From assembly GCF_963668475.1 (NCBI RefSeq), contig NZ_OY764544.1, positions 3,533,986-3,597,985 on the forward strand: DNA of 64,000 nucleotides, in the 5' to 3' direction. Position numbers and translations under genes: made by a program. The notes beneath the pieces were generated by a model. That model saw only the letters and a program-made list of their open reading frames with translations, was not told the DNA's origin and did not search any database. The stretch comes from an uncultured Methanospirillum sp. (GTDB lineage Archaea; Halobacteriota; Methanomicrobia; Methanomicrobiales; Methanospirillaceae). Within the stretch, counting starts at the first letter, position 1, and each line of letters begins with the position of its first letter. This document shows positions 1-8,886 of this stretch, piece after piece.

Positions 1-323
1 CAGGGTTCCTCTTCTCTGCGATTGCGGCATGTTTTTCAGCGGTCACACCATCCATAGATGCCTTAAGTTACCCTTCGCTCCTTTATATCGCCCCGATGTT
101 TCTCTTTAGTGGAACCTTCTTCCCGCTCAGCCTGCTTCCCGAACCTCTGCAGATCTTTGCACTCGTAGCCCTTCCACTCACCCACGTGGTTGCCCTGACC
201 AGGGGGATCATGGTTGGTGGGGCCATGCCATTGTGGCCGTTAAATCTGGCCTGGATTATCATCGGTATGATAATTGCTGCCTATATTGCGATCAGGCTCT
301 TTGAACGCAGGCTGATCGTATAA
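1..323 (+). CDS. ABC-2 type transporter permease, C-terminal part (cut by window edge)
   Basis: The window opens inside this gene; the frame is entered at base 3 and closes with TAA at 321-323, leaving about 106 residues. What remains is highly hydrophobic with three likely membrane segments and contains the stretch FLFSGTFFPL followed by LP, which is typical of the NodJ/DrrB branch of ABC-2 permeases just before the last periplasmic loop and final helix. Such permeases pair with an ATP-binding subunit to export a lipid, polysaccharide or drug; the ATPase would be expected to the left, outside the window. The substrate cannot be told. It runs convergently into the minus-strand gene starting 20 bp further on. 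Confidence 0.8.
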   Translation, partial: GFLFSAIAACFSAVTPSIDALSYPSLLYIAPMFLFSGTFFPLSLLPEPLQIFALVALPLTHVVALTRGIMVGGAMPLWPLNLAWIIIGMIIAAYIAIRLFERRLIV

Positions 324-343
324 AAAGGAATTAATTGTCAGCG

Positions 344-1045
344 TCAGATCTTAAGTCCTGACTGGTACAAGAATGCCTTCTGGAAGTTCTTCATGTCTCC
401 TGCCACACCAGTCAGATCTTTCCACTGGTTTGTGGCAGAAACATTGGTCTGATTGTCCCTGGCTTCCATAATAGATCCCCTGAATGTAGTTCTGACAATT
501 CCATCGGCTACCGATACGCCTGAACTCGAATCCGGGGTGATTGCAATCTGGTAGTTGAGCCCGGCAGGAATCAGATCTTCGCCAACCATCCTGAGGCTGC
601 CTGTCTCTGATATCTGTGCATGGTTGATATTCATGAGCGAGACTTTTGCCTGGACCGTGTTGCAGAATGCAGGCAGCCAGGTGAGATCGCTTGCAGCATA
701 TACGCAGCGGAGATGTTCGTCATCCGCGGGTTTGTATGATCCTGCAATGTTCAGGAGATAACTCTCCTCGCCGAGCAGGTGCGATCCGTTGGTGGTGTCA
801 TATGTGAGTATCTTCTGGGCCTGGATATTGTATGTGTTCACGGCCTGGTTCTGTGAATCAAAATCAAAATTCTTGTTTACAGCCAACTTTCCCCCGTTGG
901 TCATGAGATTGTCTGACCATGAGGTCTCACCGATGACATCGCCGGGGTTTACGATGTGTTTTGTGATCGAGTACCCCTGGTTCTCAGCAGATACTGTTGT
1001 GATAGCGATAAGTGTAAGAAGAAGGATGAAGGTTACTGTTTTCAT
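344..1045 (-). CDS. Secreted protein of unknown function with C-terminal MEAR motif
   Basis: About 233 residues when started at the ATG at 1045, chosen because a clear signal peptide begins there (MKTVTFILLLTLIAITTVSA, cleavage after the last A); an upstream in-frame ATG at 1138 would only add a charged leader. The mature part has several N-x-S/T sequons and no cysteine pattern or catalytic motif I recognise. Its last 45 residues contain MEARDNQTNVS, then KDLTG and QKAFLYQS. The same arrangement closes another exported protein at 20527-21069, so the two are paralogues with a shared C-terminal module. Probably an S-layer-associated or periplasmic-space protein; function unknown. Confidence 0.7.
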   Translation of the reverse strand: MKTVTFILLLTLIAITTVSAENQGYSITKHIVNPGDVIGETSWSDNLMTNGGKLAVNKNFDFDSQNQAVNTYNIQAQKILTYDTTNGSHLLGEESYLLNIAGSYKPADDEHLRCVYAASDLTWLPAFCNTVQAKVSLMNINHAQISETGSLRMVGEDLIPAGLNYQIAITPDSSSGVSVADGIVRTTFRGSIMEARDNQTNVSATNQWKDLTGVAGDMKNFQKAFLYQSGLKI

Positions 1046-1235
1046 TGATAATCTCAGGTTGATTCCGTATTTCATGTGGCTATTACGATACCTAACTGTC
1101 ATTCTGAAGGCGATATCATCTACATGTCGGGCCTGCACATAGAAGGCTTTTCTCTACAACGTATCAAAAAAAGGGTTGAAATTATTTCCCTACTTCACAT
1201 GGAAAGCAGGCTTCTTCACTGCTGATTCTTTCCGG

Positions 1236-3269
1236 TTACCATATAACCGGACGCTGTTCAGGAGTCCGGTAGAGAGCATTGTCTGGTCCGACCGACGGGA
1301 ATGCCTGATAAAACTCAGGGATATTGAACGGTGGACCGTTAGACCTGAATTTTACCCATGGATGCGGATTGGTATACGAATCACTTCTGAGAAACTCATC
1401 CCTTGCTACTCCACTCCAGATTCGTACAAAGGATAAGAATACTTTTTGAGCCGGAGTGATATTATCTGAGCCAGCCATTTCACCTGCATCCTTTCCGTTC
1501 TCTTCCCAGGCATGGTATGCCAGGGTCAGACCTCCAAAATCAGCAATATTCTCACCAAGAGTAAGATTGCCGTTCACAAAAACACCTGGAATAATCTCAA
1601 AGTGATTGTACTGATCAACGATACGATCTGCCTGCTCCTGGAATCTGGCTGAATCATTTGCATTCCACCAGTCACGAATGTTGCCGTCTTTATCGAACTG
1701 CCGCCCCTGATCGTCAAAGCCATGGGTCATCTCGTGACCAATTACTGTGCCTATTCCTCCGTAATTGGTAGAATCACTGGCGTTTGGATCAAAAAATGGT
1801 GGCTGTAATATGGCTGCTGGAAAAACGATCTCGTTGAGGGTTGGGTTATAATATGCATTCACGGTCTGCGGAGACATGAGCCATGTTGTCCTATCAACCG
1901 GTTTTCCGATCTTTTCAAGGCCGTTAGGGCCGTAAATCATAGAAAATCGTCCTGCTTCAAGGACATTGCTGGTATAACTGTTTGTGAGATGTAACCCTGA
2001 ATAATCAATCCAGACGTCGGGATACCCGATCTTTTCCACTATCGCATCCATTTTCTCTATTGCAGCCTGCTTTGTCGTGTCACTCATCCAGGTCAGGTTT
2101 GCAATTCTCTCCCTCAGTGTTGCTCTGATGGCATGGGAGATCGATCTGGCCTTTTCACGTTCATCTGCGTTGAAATATGCCTGTACATATTTTTTTCCGA
2201 CTTCATCGGGTATTGCAAAGTTCACAACGGTAAGAACACGTTTCCACCGTGGTTCTGGTGATTCAACCCCGTTGAGAATGTGCTTGTAAAAGTCAAAATT
2301 TTCCGATTCGAATGGATCTGAGAGGCAGGGGGAGAGTGAATCCACGAGTTTGTAGATTAAAAATACCTTCCAATCCTCGAGTGGAACCGATCCGAACATC
2401 TGATCCAGTTTTTGAATTGTGGTCAACTGATGCAGGTTTATCCTGTCAGCATGGCCTGAACCGTTGATGGCAGTAAGAGTCTCCCAGTCAATATTCGGGT
2501 ACTGCGATGAAAGGTCAGACCATTGAGTAATATGGGTTGTATTGACCGGGTCCCGGTTCTCAACAGTTGTGTATTGCGATGATGCCATCTCTTTTTCAAG
2601 ATTGTATACTATTCCGGCATACTCATCAGCGTCCGCTTCTGTATAATTGAGGAGTGTAAAGACATTCTTTATGTGCTGTCTGTATGCTTTCTGGATATCA
2701 GTCGTCTCAGTATCGTTTCTGAAGTAGTAATCCCGTTCTGGAAGCCCTAATCCGCCTTGTTCCACCTGTGGAATTACCCATGTCGAGTTGGTGGGATCCT
2801 GGTCAGCATAATACAAAAAGAACGGTGCTACACCATTCTCGATCAAATGTGACGAGACATTGAACAGGTTCTGTCGTGTGGAGATGGAATTAATTCTGGC
2901 TATTTCGTCAGACAGAGAAGAGATCGAGAGGTTGTTAATAGTTTCATTGTCCATCCCGCTTGCATAGAATTTACCTATGAGGCTCTCTTTTCCAGAAGCA
3001 TAATCTGCTGCTTCCTTGTTAAAGAGAGTGTGGAGTTGATCTTCTGTATTTTCATTAACTGCGGTAAATGTAGTGTACGAACTTTTGTTTGCCGGGAGTG
3101 GATGTTCGGCAACCCATCCATCATTCACATAACTGAAAAGATCATCACCAGGATCTATACTTGTATTAAACGTGAATTTGCCTGATGATGATGATATCGG
3201 ATCCGCACTTCCTGTCTGGAATAAACAAAATAACAGAATAATAACCTGAAGCACCCGGGTTTTTCTCAT
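1236..3269 (-). CDS. M13-family zinc metallopeptidase (neprilysin/PepO-like), exported
   Basis: About 677 residues from the ATG at 3269, selected because GGAAGG lies 5 nt upstream and a signal peptide (MRKTRVLQVIILLFCLFQ) follows; the longer frame from 3332 has no ribosome site. The N-terminal M13 region starts with DPGDDLFSYVNDGW. The zinc site is GHEMTHGFDD (HExxH) and the third ligand lies in ENIADFGGL, both near the C-terminus as usual. These enzymes cut short peptides outside the membrane. The family usually ends in a Cys-x-x-Trp; here the end is RPVIW, with the Trp kept but no Cys, which fits a protein without the structural disulfide. It stands alone, followed by the MEAR-motif secreted gene. 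Confidence 0.93.
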   Translation of the reverse strand: MRKTRVLQVIILLFCLFQTGSADPISSSSGKFTFNTSIDPGDDLFSYVNDGWVAEHPLPANKSSYTTFTAVNENTEDQLHTLFNKEAADYASGKESLIGKFYASGMDNETINNLSISSLSDEIARINSISTRQNLFNVSSHLIENGVAPFFLYYADQDPTNSTWVIPQVEQGGLGLPERDYYFRNDTETTDIQKAYRQHIKNVFTLLNYTEADADEYAGIVYNLEKEMASSQYTTVENRDPVNTTHITQWSDLSSQYPNIDWETLTAINGSGHADRINLHQLTTIQKLDQMFGSVPLEDWKVFLIYKLVDSLSPCLSDPFESENFDFYKHILNGVESPEPRWKRVLTVVNFAIPDEVGKKYVQAYFNADEREKARSISHAIRATLRERIANLTWMSDTTKQAAIEKMDAIVEKIGYPDVWIDYSGLHLTNSYTSNVLEAGRFSMIYGPNGLEKIGKPVDRTTWLMSPQTVNAYYNPTLNEIVFPAAILQPPFFDPNASDSTNYGGIGTVIGHEMTHGFDDQGRQFDKDGNIRDWWNANDSARFQEQADRIVDQYNHFEIIPGVFVNGNLTLGENIADFGGLTLAYHAWEENGKDAGEMAGSDNITPAQKVFLSFVRIWSGVARDEFLRSDSYTNPHPWVKFRSNGPPFNIPEFYQAFPSVGPDNALYRTPEQRPVIW

Positions 3270-3426
3270 AACAACCTTCCATAATCTAATACTCTGATGA
3301 TACAGATACAATGATTGTTTTATCGCTCTCAATGAAAGATTATGAAATGGATATAATAATCCTAATTGAGAAACAGGACAAATGTGCTACATAGGATTCT
3401 ATTAAAAAATATGCGGATCAGAGATC

Positions 3427-3882
3427 ATGACTACACAATCTATCTATAGGTACCTTATTCCTGGATCTGCCGTCGTCGCGGTGCTTCTCATTCTTGCAAA
3501 CCAGCCGGTGTCAGCCTCGGTGTTTCTCACAAACGGTACCGATGTTCCACAGGATCGGATCCCGGGCATTATCAACACAACCGTTGCGGGGTTGATTAAG
3601 AATCCCGTTCCGCTGGTCTTTTTCTATGATCGTGAGTGCCAGTCCTGTGAGCAGGCTCTGGATTCTGTCAGGTTCTTTGAAAAACGTAACCCCAATGTCA
3701 GAATCATATACTACAATCTTGGAGATTCACAGAAGAACCGCAGTCTGTTCACCGAATATAAAGGCCGTTTCAACACGACAAAGATCAGATATCCTGCAAT
3801 ATTTGCTGATGATCTTGCGATATCAGGAAGCAGTGACATCATTCATAATATCGATTCATTTGCCCGAGGGTACATGAAGTAG
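3427..3882 (+). CDS. Exported thioredoxin-fold protein with CxxC
   Basis: 151 residues with an N-terminal signal or anchor (hydrophobic residues about 9-28, VSAS end). After a short linker comes VPLVFFYDRECQSCEQAL, a thioredoxin-like beta strand followed by a CQSC redox motif at the start of the helix, then a strand VRIIYYN and a cis-Pro candidate in RYPAIF. This points to a periplasm-facing thiol oxidoreductase or thiol-binding protein. Partners are not evident: the neighbours are the divergent M13 peptidase and a degenerate kinase. GATCAGAG precedes the ATG. The family is small and divergent, so the assignment rests on the fold pattern rather than on a named homologue. Confidence 0.75.
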   Translation: MTTQSIYRYLIPGSAVVAVLLILANQPVSASVFLTNGTDVPQDRIPGIINTTVAGLIKNPVPLVFFYDRECQSCEQALDSVRFFEKRNPNVRIIYYNLGDSQKNRSLFTEYKGRFNTTKIRYPAIFADDLAISGSSDIIHNIDSFARGYMK

Positions 3883-4108
3883 TGTACATTTATTATCATT
3901 GGTGAAGATTGTTTAGCACAGAACCTTGTTCAGCCCTGTAATATGGTGTGGATGGCTAGTACTGTTGCAGATTCCGGAGATGAATGGCGGGACTGACTAA
4001 AAAATACCTAATCTGATTGAGTTAGTATAATCTGATACTATCTATTCATATCCTTTGACTGGTATCAATACAATATAAGATTTACACGTGCCTGATCCCT
4101 GGGATCAT

Positions 4109-6032
4109 TCAGGTCTCCGTGATTCGGTAATGGTCGGGAGGCACCATGATCTCAAATCTCGCTCCCTTGCCTGCAACTCCATTCTCGCGTATTGTTATAT
4201 CATCTGATTCAAGAACCTCTCTGATGAAAGCCATACCGATACCAGTTCCCCTCCCATACCCCCTGGAGAATATCCGCTCCTTATCAGACTCTACAATTCC
4301 GTATCCGCCATCCTGATAGAGCAGGTATCCGGAATCCCTCTCTTCAAATGATACCGTGACGGTTGATGCTGAACCATGTCTGATGGTATTGTCAATGAGG
4401 TTATAGAATACTTTTTTTATCAGCCGGTCTGCCAGGATCTCTATGGTACTACACGAATGTTTGATCTGAATCTGATCTGAAAACTCATCCTGAAGATCAT
4501 CGAGAATGTTGCCGATGTTCTGCCAGGCTGGTCCGTCCTGCCCGATCTGTTCATAATCATATGTGAACGAGAGGAGCGTAGTAATGCTGGACAACACCTT
4601 CTGTGCTTTTCCTGTATATTCATCAGTTCTCTTTTTATCGGTAGTTTCAGGAATTATCTCCAGAAAAATTTGAAGGGCTGTAATCTGGTTCAGGATATCG
4701 TGTCTGGTGATCTGTGAGAGTTGCATCAGTCGTTTGTTTGCCTTTTCAAGAGCGTTTTCAGCCTTAACCCTGAGCTGAAGTTCTGTCCTGAGTTCCTGTT
4801 GCTGGTTCTCGATCTCTGCGATGTAATCCTTAATACTCGCTACAAGCGAATTTATGCTTCTTCTCAGCTTTTCAGTCTCATGAACACCGGTCTCGCGAAC
4901 CTGGTGGGAGAGCGATGAAGATGCAATAATCCCGACATCTTCAGTCATCATCTCGATCGGCCGGGAGATATATACAGATAAGTGCCGGGCAGCAATAAGA
5001 GACAACAGGAGAGCAATAATTGTAATGAGCATGAATCCGGCTCTATACAGTTGGATTAACTGTTCTGTTGGATCTGTAGAGAAGACCAGCACTCCGACAT
5101 AACTCCGTTCTGCTCCTGATGTGGATCTGGTTGTTGAAAGATTGATATACTGCACCGAGATGATCTGCTTCTGGTCTGATCTGTCAATAACAAACGACTC
5201 TTTAGACTCCAGTGTCCGGTTCAATACCTCTTCCTGTTCGGCTCCGGACAGAGAACCAGAACTCATTGACCGGTTCTTCTGACCGTCATCAGACCAGATG
5301 CTGCTTTTTCAATGAGCCTTGTCATACACATCCGCATGAATGAGCCCGGAAATATGCAGGGCACTGGTCGCAACTCTTCTAAGTTGGGTGATCATCTCAG
5401 TATGCAACCGTGAGTAGTTCTCATTTCTAAGCCCAATCTCAAGGATGTACTCGTGATCATCGGTCGGGAGATACCAGTACTTCCAGTAAACCTGTGAATC
5501 ATCAAAATCTCTGATCCAGGGATCTGATCTGAACTCGTCTCCGAGTCGTATGCTGGTGAGCGAGGAAAAAAAAGTCCGGATATTTACTGAAGTCTACATT
5601 CTTGTCCTTTTTATAGGTCGTATACTCCACGACCCCACTTTTGTTGATCAGATAGAGTTCCAGATCACCTGGTGCATCGGGCGAGAAGTTCTTCTTTAAA
5701 CCCTCCAGATCGACAGCAGCAGGATCTGTTCTCTTCTCCTAGTAGGCATGGAGAAACTGGAGTATTCTGTCTTGAAGAAGAAAGTCATACTGGGAGTCAA
5801 ACGATTCAACCCCATACTCTGTCAAAAGTGCAGATGAGACAAAGGTCTTTTCAGCCTGTAGTCGTGTGCTGTTAAAATCATTCATCACCTGGGTGACTGC
5901 GGACAGGTAGATAATGCCGGCCAGGAGCACGATGAAGAAGAAGAAGATCGAGGTGATGACAATCAGAAGTCTTCTTCTGAACGATGGTAGATCCCTGTTA
6001 TCCTGCTGCCTTGCCGGCATTTTTATTCCCAT
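4109..6032 (-). pseudogene. Degenerate membrane sensor histidine kinase (three lesions)
   Basis: Read through its lesions, this would be one kinase of about 640 residues: an N-terminal membrane helix (coding strand from 6032), an extracytoplasmic sensor region, a second helix near 5040-4980, a HAMP-like segment, a coiled coil, an H-box with RHDILNQI and an ATPase domain (NLIDNTIRHG, GGYGI, GTGIGMAF). Lesions seen on the coding strand: an in-frame TAG at 5739-5741; a one-base frameshift at a run of eight T (plus-strand A run 5566-5573), after which the sensor reads on in the next frame; and an in-frame TGA at 5309-5311, fifteen codons before the ATG at 5266. The C-terminal 385 codons remain open and could still make a fragment. 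It is paralogous to the kinases ending at 6572 and 40172. Confidence 0.85.
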
Positions 6033-6571
6033 CGGTACACGAGATCCTATAATACCTGATGACCTGCTGCTTTAAAAATTCTCACTGACTACTTAGAGAG
6101 AAGAGCCATGTGCTCTATAGACCTGATGGGATGTGAAAAGTTTACAAAAGAATACGATCAAACGTCCGGCAGAATTATTGAGGGAAAGGGGAGGACCTTT
6201 CCCCCATTTGGATCTGCAGTTCTCTTAGGAGGTGGGTATACAGGATCATGGTATCCCCGTCACCAGCTTATCATGACAAGCTTGGTTTTCGGTGTCTCCT
6301 ATGGTAGGGTTGTGATACCATTCATACTGAATTCAGGGTATGTTTGCCGGAATGCAGGGTTAGCATCTTTGTGCTGGTAAAGATGCTAACCTAATACACG
6401 AAAGGTGGCGAAGTATACCAAGTTCCTGTATTTCAACTCAATCATAGGTATTCCCATTGAAAGAGCAATCTCTATTTGATCTCAAGGTATATAAAATGGA
6501 AAACTTTAGTTGGTTGATAACTACAACCCCATGGTTGCATACTCAATCTGATTAAAATTTATATTGATATA
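6033..6571. other. Noncoding region between two kinase genes
   Basis: No convincing gene. The left end holds the promoter region of the degenerate kinase (TTTAAAAATT at 6071-6080, read on the minus strand). A 90-codon plus-strand frame at 6108-6380 has no recognisable domain and runs into a perfect inverted repeat at 6358-6391, so I do not call it. The right end lies just downstream of the receiver-kinase stop and is AT-rich. Confidence 0.6.
6358..6391. repeat. Perfect 13-bp inverted repeat with 8-nt loop
   Basis: Arms GGTTAGCATCTTT (6358-6370) and AAAGATGCTAACC (6379-6391) are exact reverse complements around GTGCTGGT. It lies alone in the 540-bp gap between the two kinase genes. It could fold as a transcript hairpin for the minus-strand receiver-kinase mRNA, serve as an operator, or be a remnant of a small mobile element. 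The sequence alone does not decide between these. Confidence 0.65.
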
Positions 6572-7717
6572 TTATCGGAGTTTATCTGTAGTTGTTCTGA
6601 AATGGTTAGGTGGGATCCGTATTTCAAATCTCACTCCACCTCCTGGTTTACCTTTCTCTTGTACAGTCATGCCATTCATGGCAAGGAGACTTTGGACAAA
6701 AAATAATCCCTGTCCGGTATTCTCTCCATATCCTCTTGTAAAAATACTCTCTTTTTCTTCAAATGAAATCCCTTTTCCGTTATCCTCATAAACAAGGAAA
6801 AGATCTGAACTAGATTGCGTTACTGTGACGCTGATCACAGAGACATTCTCTCCATGCATAATAGAATTTTCCACAAAAATGGAAAAAATGCGATCAAAAA
6901 AAGGATCAGCAAGGATTTCAACATTATAATCATCTATCGATGAAATAATCCCCTCTTTATCTGCTTTTTTCGCTGCAGGTTGAAACATGTCAACAATGTT
7001 CAACCATTGTGGACCTGAAATTTGGTATTTGGCTCTCTCTACTGAATCAATGGTGTTGTGAATCTGTTCAGATGTGTACAAAACCTTAGTCAGATAATCA
7101 GTTAGTTCAGGTATTTCACGGTATTGCTCAATCAGGAAATGTAATAGGTTTTCTTGAATATTGATCTGGTTTCTGAAGTCGTGAATATTCATATGCTCCA
7201 TAAGGGAGGACAACTTTTCGACTCTATTATTATCATTTATAATTTCTATCTCCCGAATCCTTGTACGACTTCCATTACCTAATCCGAAAAAGAAAATAAG
7301 ACGCCTGATTTGGTCGTAAACGAGACTTGTTTCACCTTGTTTTGATATTGGAAAAACATTCTTATAATTTACAATCTTGGCAGGATTCAGATCCGAACTG
7401 AGAATTATTATTGGAATCTCATCATTCACCGTTCGTATTGCTTCGATAAACTCATATCCTGACATAATGGGCATATGGATGTCTGTGATAAGAATGTTGT
7501 AGTACCCATCCAATGCCATCTCAACAGCTTTCAGCGGTGTTTCAACCATATCGATTCTGATATACTCAGTTCGTTCTAGTATGGTCTTGGTTACATTGAG
7601 AAAATCTCTGTCATCATCAAGGTGAAGAACTGTTAATGGTTGTTTTTCCTCTTGGTTGGACTGCACACCCTCTAATAAAGATGGTAGATACCTTGGTTGT
7701 AAGTTATCAGAGTTCAT
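6572..7717 (-). CDS. Receiver-domain histidine kinase (hybrid, cytoplasmic)
   Basis: 381 residues. An N-terminal receiver domain (residues about 28-145) has the acidic pocket LHLDDD, the phosphoacceptor Asp in ILITDIHMP and the Thr/Ser strand IIILSS. A kinase follows: the H-box region reads NIHDFRNQI, a variant of the RHDILNQI box of the other kinases here, then the ATPase with FVENSIMHG (N box), DNGKGI (G1) and GQGLFF (G2). No membrane segment, so the input is either phosphorylation of the receiver by another kinase or a soluble signal. Receiver-first kinases of this build are common in Methanomicrobiales. It is monocistronic, and the promoter lies in the AT-rich 7718-7870 stretch. Confidence 0.9.
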   Translation of the reverse strand: MNSDNLQPRYLPSLLEGVQSNQEEKQPLTVLHLDDDRDFLNVTKTILERTEYIRIDMVETPLKAVEMALDGYYNILITDIHMPIMSGYEFIEAIRTVNDEIPIIILSSDLNPAKIVNYKNVFPISKQGETSLVYDQIRRLIFFFGLGNGSRTRIREIEIINDNNRVEKLSSLMEHMNIHDFRNQINIQENLLHFLIEQYREIPELTDYLTKVLYTSEQIHNTIDSVERAKYQISGPQWLNIVDMFQPAAKKADKEGIISSIDDYNVEILADPFFDRIFSIFVENSIMHGENVSVISVTVTQSSSDLFLVYEDNGKGISFEEKESIFTRGYGENTGQGLFFVQSLLAMNGMTVQEKGKPGGGVRFEIRIPPNHFRTTTDKLR

Positions 7718-7922
7718 AGTTCGGAAGATCGATCGCTCTCTTTTGCAGATCCGAAAACCTATCTAATGCCGAATTTGAAAGAATACTTACATCTTATACG
7801 GCAGAGATAATTTCCAACGCAAGTAATCTGTTCAAATCTGGCCCCTGATTAGATAATAATAAATATCTCCCTAGAATTATGATAAGAATCACCAGCGTAA
7901 TCGGTTTGATGGGTGAATCAGA

Positions 7923-8750
7923 TTATTGGGACTTCCAACTATGTGGTTGGTCATTATGTTCTTGTTCCCGGTGATAACTTCGCGGCTGAAACTTATCATA
8001 CGGATGAGCATCTGGCGAGGACTTTACCTGGGTGGCAAGGCCTGTCAGGTGTAGACGAAACCAGAGATCTATAATCGCCTTGCTCATGGAGAAAATATCT
8101 GAGGTCCTGACCGTTGTCCCCTGGCCTTGTGTCCACCTGACAGGTAGTTCTGCAAGAGCATATCCCCTCTTCTGGCAGAGGATCAGGAGTTCTGTATCCC
8201 AGAACCAGTGTGTGTCATGGATAAAAGGAAGAAGTGATGCCATAATCTCCCTCCGAAATGCTTTGAATCCGCACTGATGATCATGGATTGTACTTCCGAG
8301 GATCATCCGTACAAGGTTGTTGTACACCCTGCTCTTCATCTCCCGATTCTGGTCACGCACCACTTGGCTTTCAGCCAGCAGACGCGAACCGGTGACGCCA
8401 TCGTACCCGTCTTCGATTACCTGGAGCAGTGTTGGAAGTTCTTTCATGTCGGTTGCCAAGTCTACATCAAAGTAACAGAATATGTCTCCTGCTGACTCTC
8501 TCCAGGCCCTGGTCAGGGCCGAACCCCTTCCGGATCTCTTATCCCGGTGGATAATTCGAACTCTCCTGTCATGAACTGCCCATCGTCTGGCAAGTTCATA
8601 TGATCCGTCTGTGCTCGCATCTTCGGCAATGATAAGTTCAAACCACTGGGTGTTCTTCTCAAGGATATCTATTGCTGCGGGAATAGCTCTGCTCAACGCA
8701 GCCTGATCATTGAAAACCGGTATAACTGCTGATACTGATGAGTTTATCAT
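7923..8750 (-). CDS. Family 2 glycosyltransferase (dolichyl-phosphate sugar synthase-like)
   Basis: 275 residues. The N-terminus shows the GT-A nucleotide-sugar fold: SAVIPVFND, then IIAEDASTDGS, and the metal-binding DVDLATD. VTGSR, HDHQCGFKAFRR and a WFWDTELL strand are typical of the DPM1/GtrB-like branch that moves a sugar from a nucleotide donor to a polyprenyl or dolichyl phosphate. The tail is hydrophilic with no membrane helices, unlike GtrB. It probably acts at the inner face of the membrane in glycan or S-layer glycosylation precursor synthesis. It lies 136 bp downstream of the Ser/Thr kinase on the same strand, without an obvious functional link. Confidence 0.88.
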   Translation of the reverse strand: MINSSVSAVIPVFNDQAALSRAIPAAIDILEKNTQWFELIIAEDASTDGSYELARRWAVHDRRVRIIHRDKRSGRGSALTRAWRESAGDIFCYFDVDLATDMKELPTLLQVIEDGYDGVTGSRLLAESQVVRDQNREMKSRVYNNLVRMILGSTIHDHQCGFKAFRREIMASLLPFIHDTHWFWDTELLILCQKRGYALAELPVRWTQGQGTTVRTSDIFSMSKAIIDLWFRLHLTGLATQVKSSPDAHPYDKFQPRSYHREQEHNDQPHSWKSQ

Positions 8751-8886
8751 ATCTCTCGCCTCGTATTACTCGCAGCAGAGCATTCTGGAGAGATATGGAT
8801 TAAAAAAACAGATATCAGCAGTTGAACGACTCAACCTTTAAGTTGGATATTGAGGAGAGGAAACCGGAGAGCCAACAGGGTTGTTA

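Noticed and set aside
5739..5741. In-frame TAG read as pyrrolysine
   Set aside because: The same gene has a frameshift and a TGA as well, and no pyl genes or Pyl-type methyltransferase are seen, so decay is the simpler reading.
6108..6380. 90-codon plus-strand frame between the kinase genes
   Set aside because: No domain, no ribosome site, and its end lies in the arm of a perfect inverted repeat.
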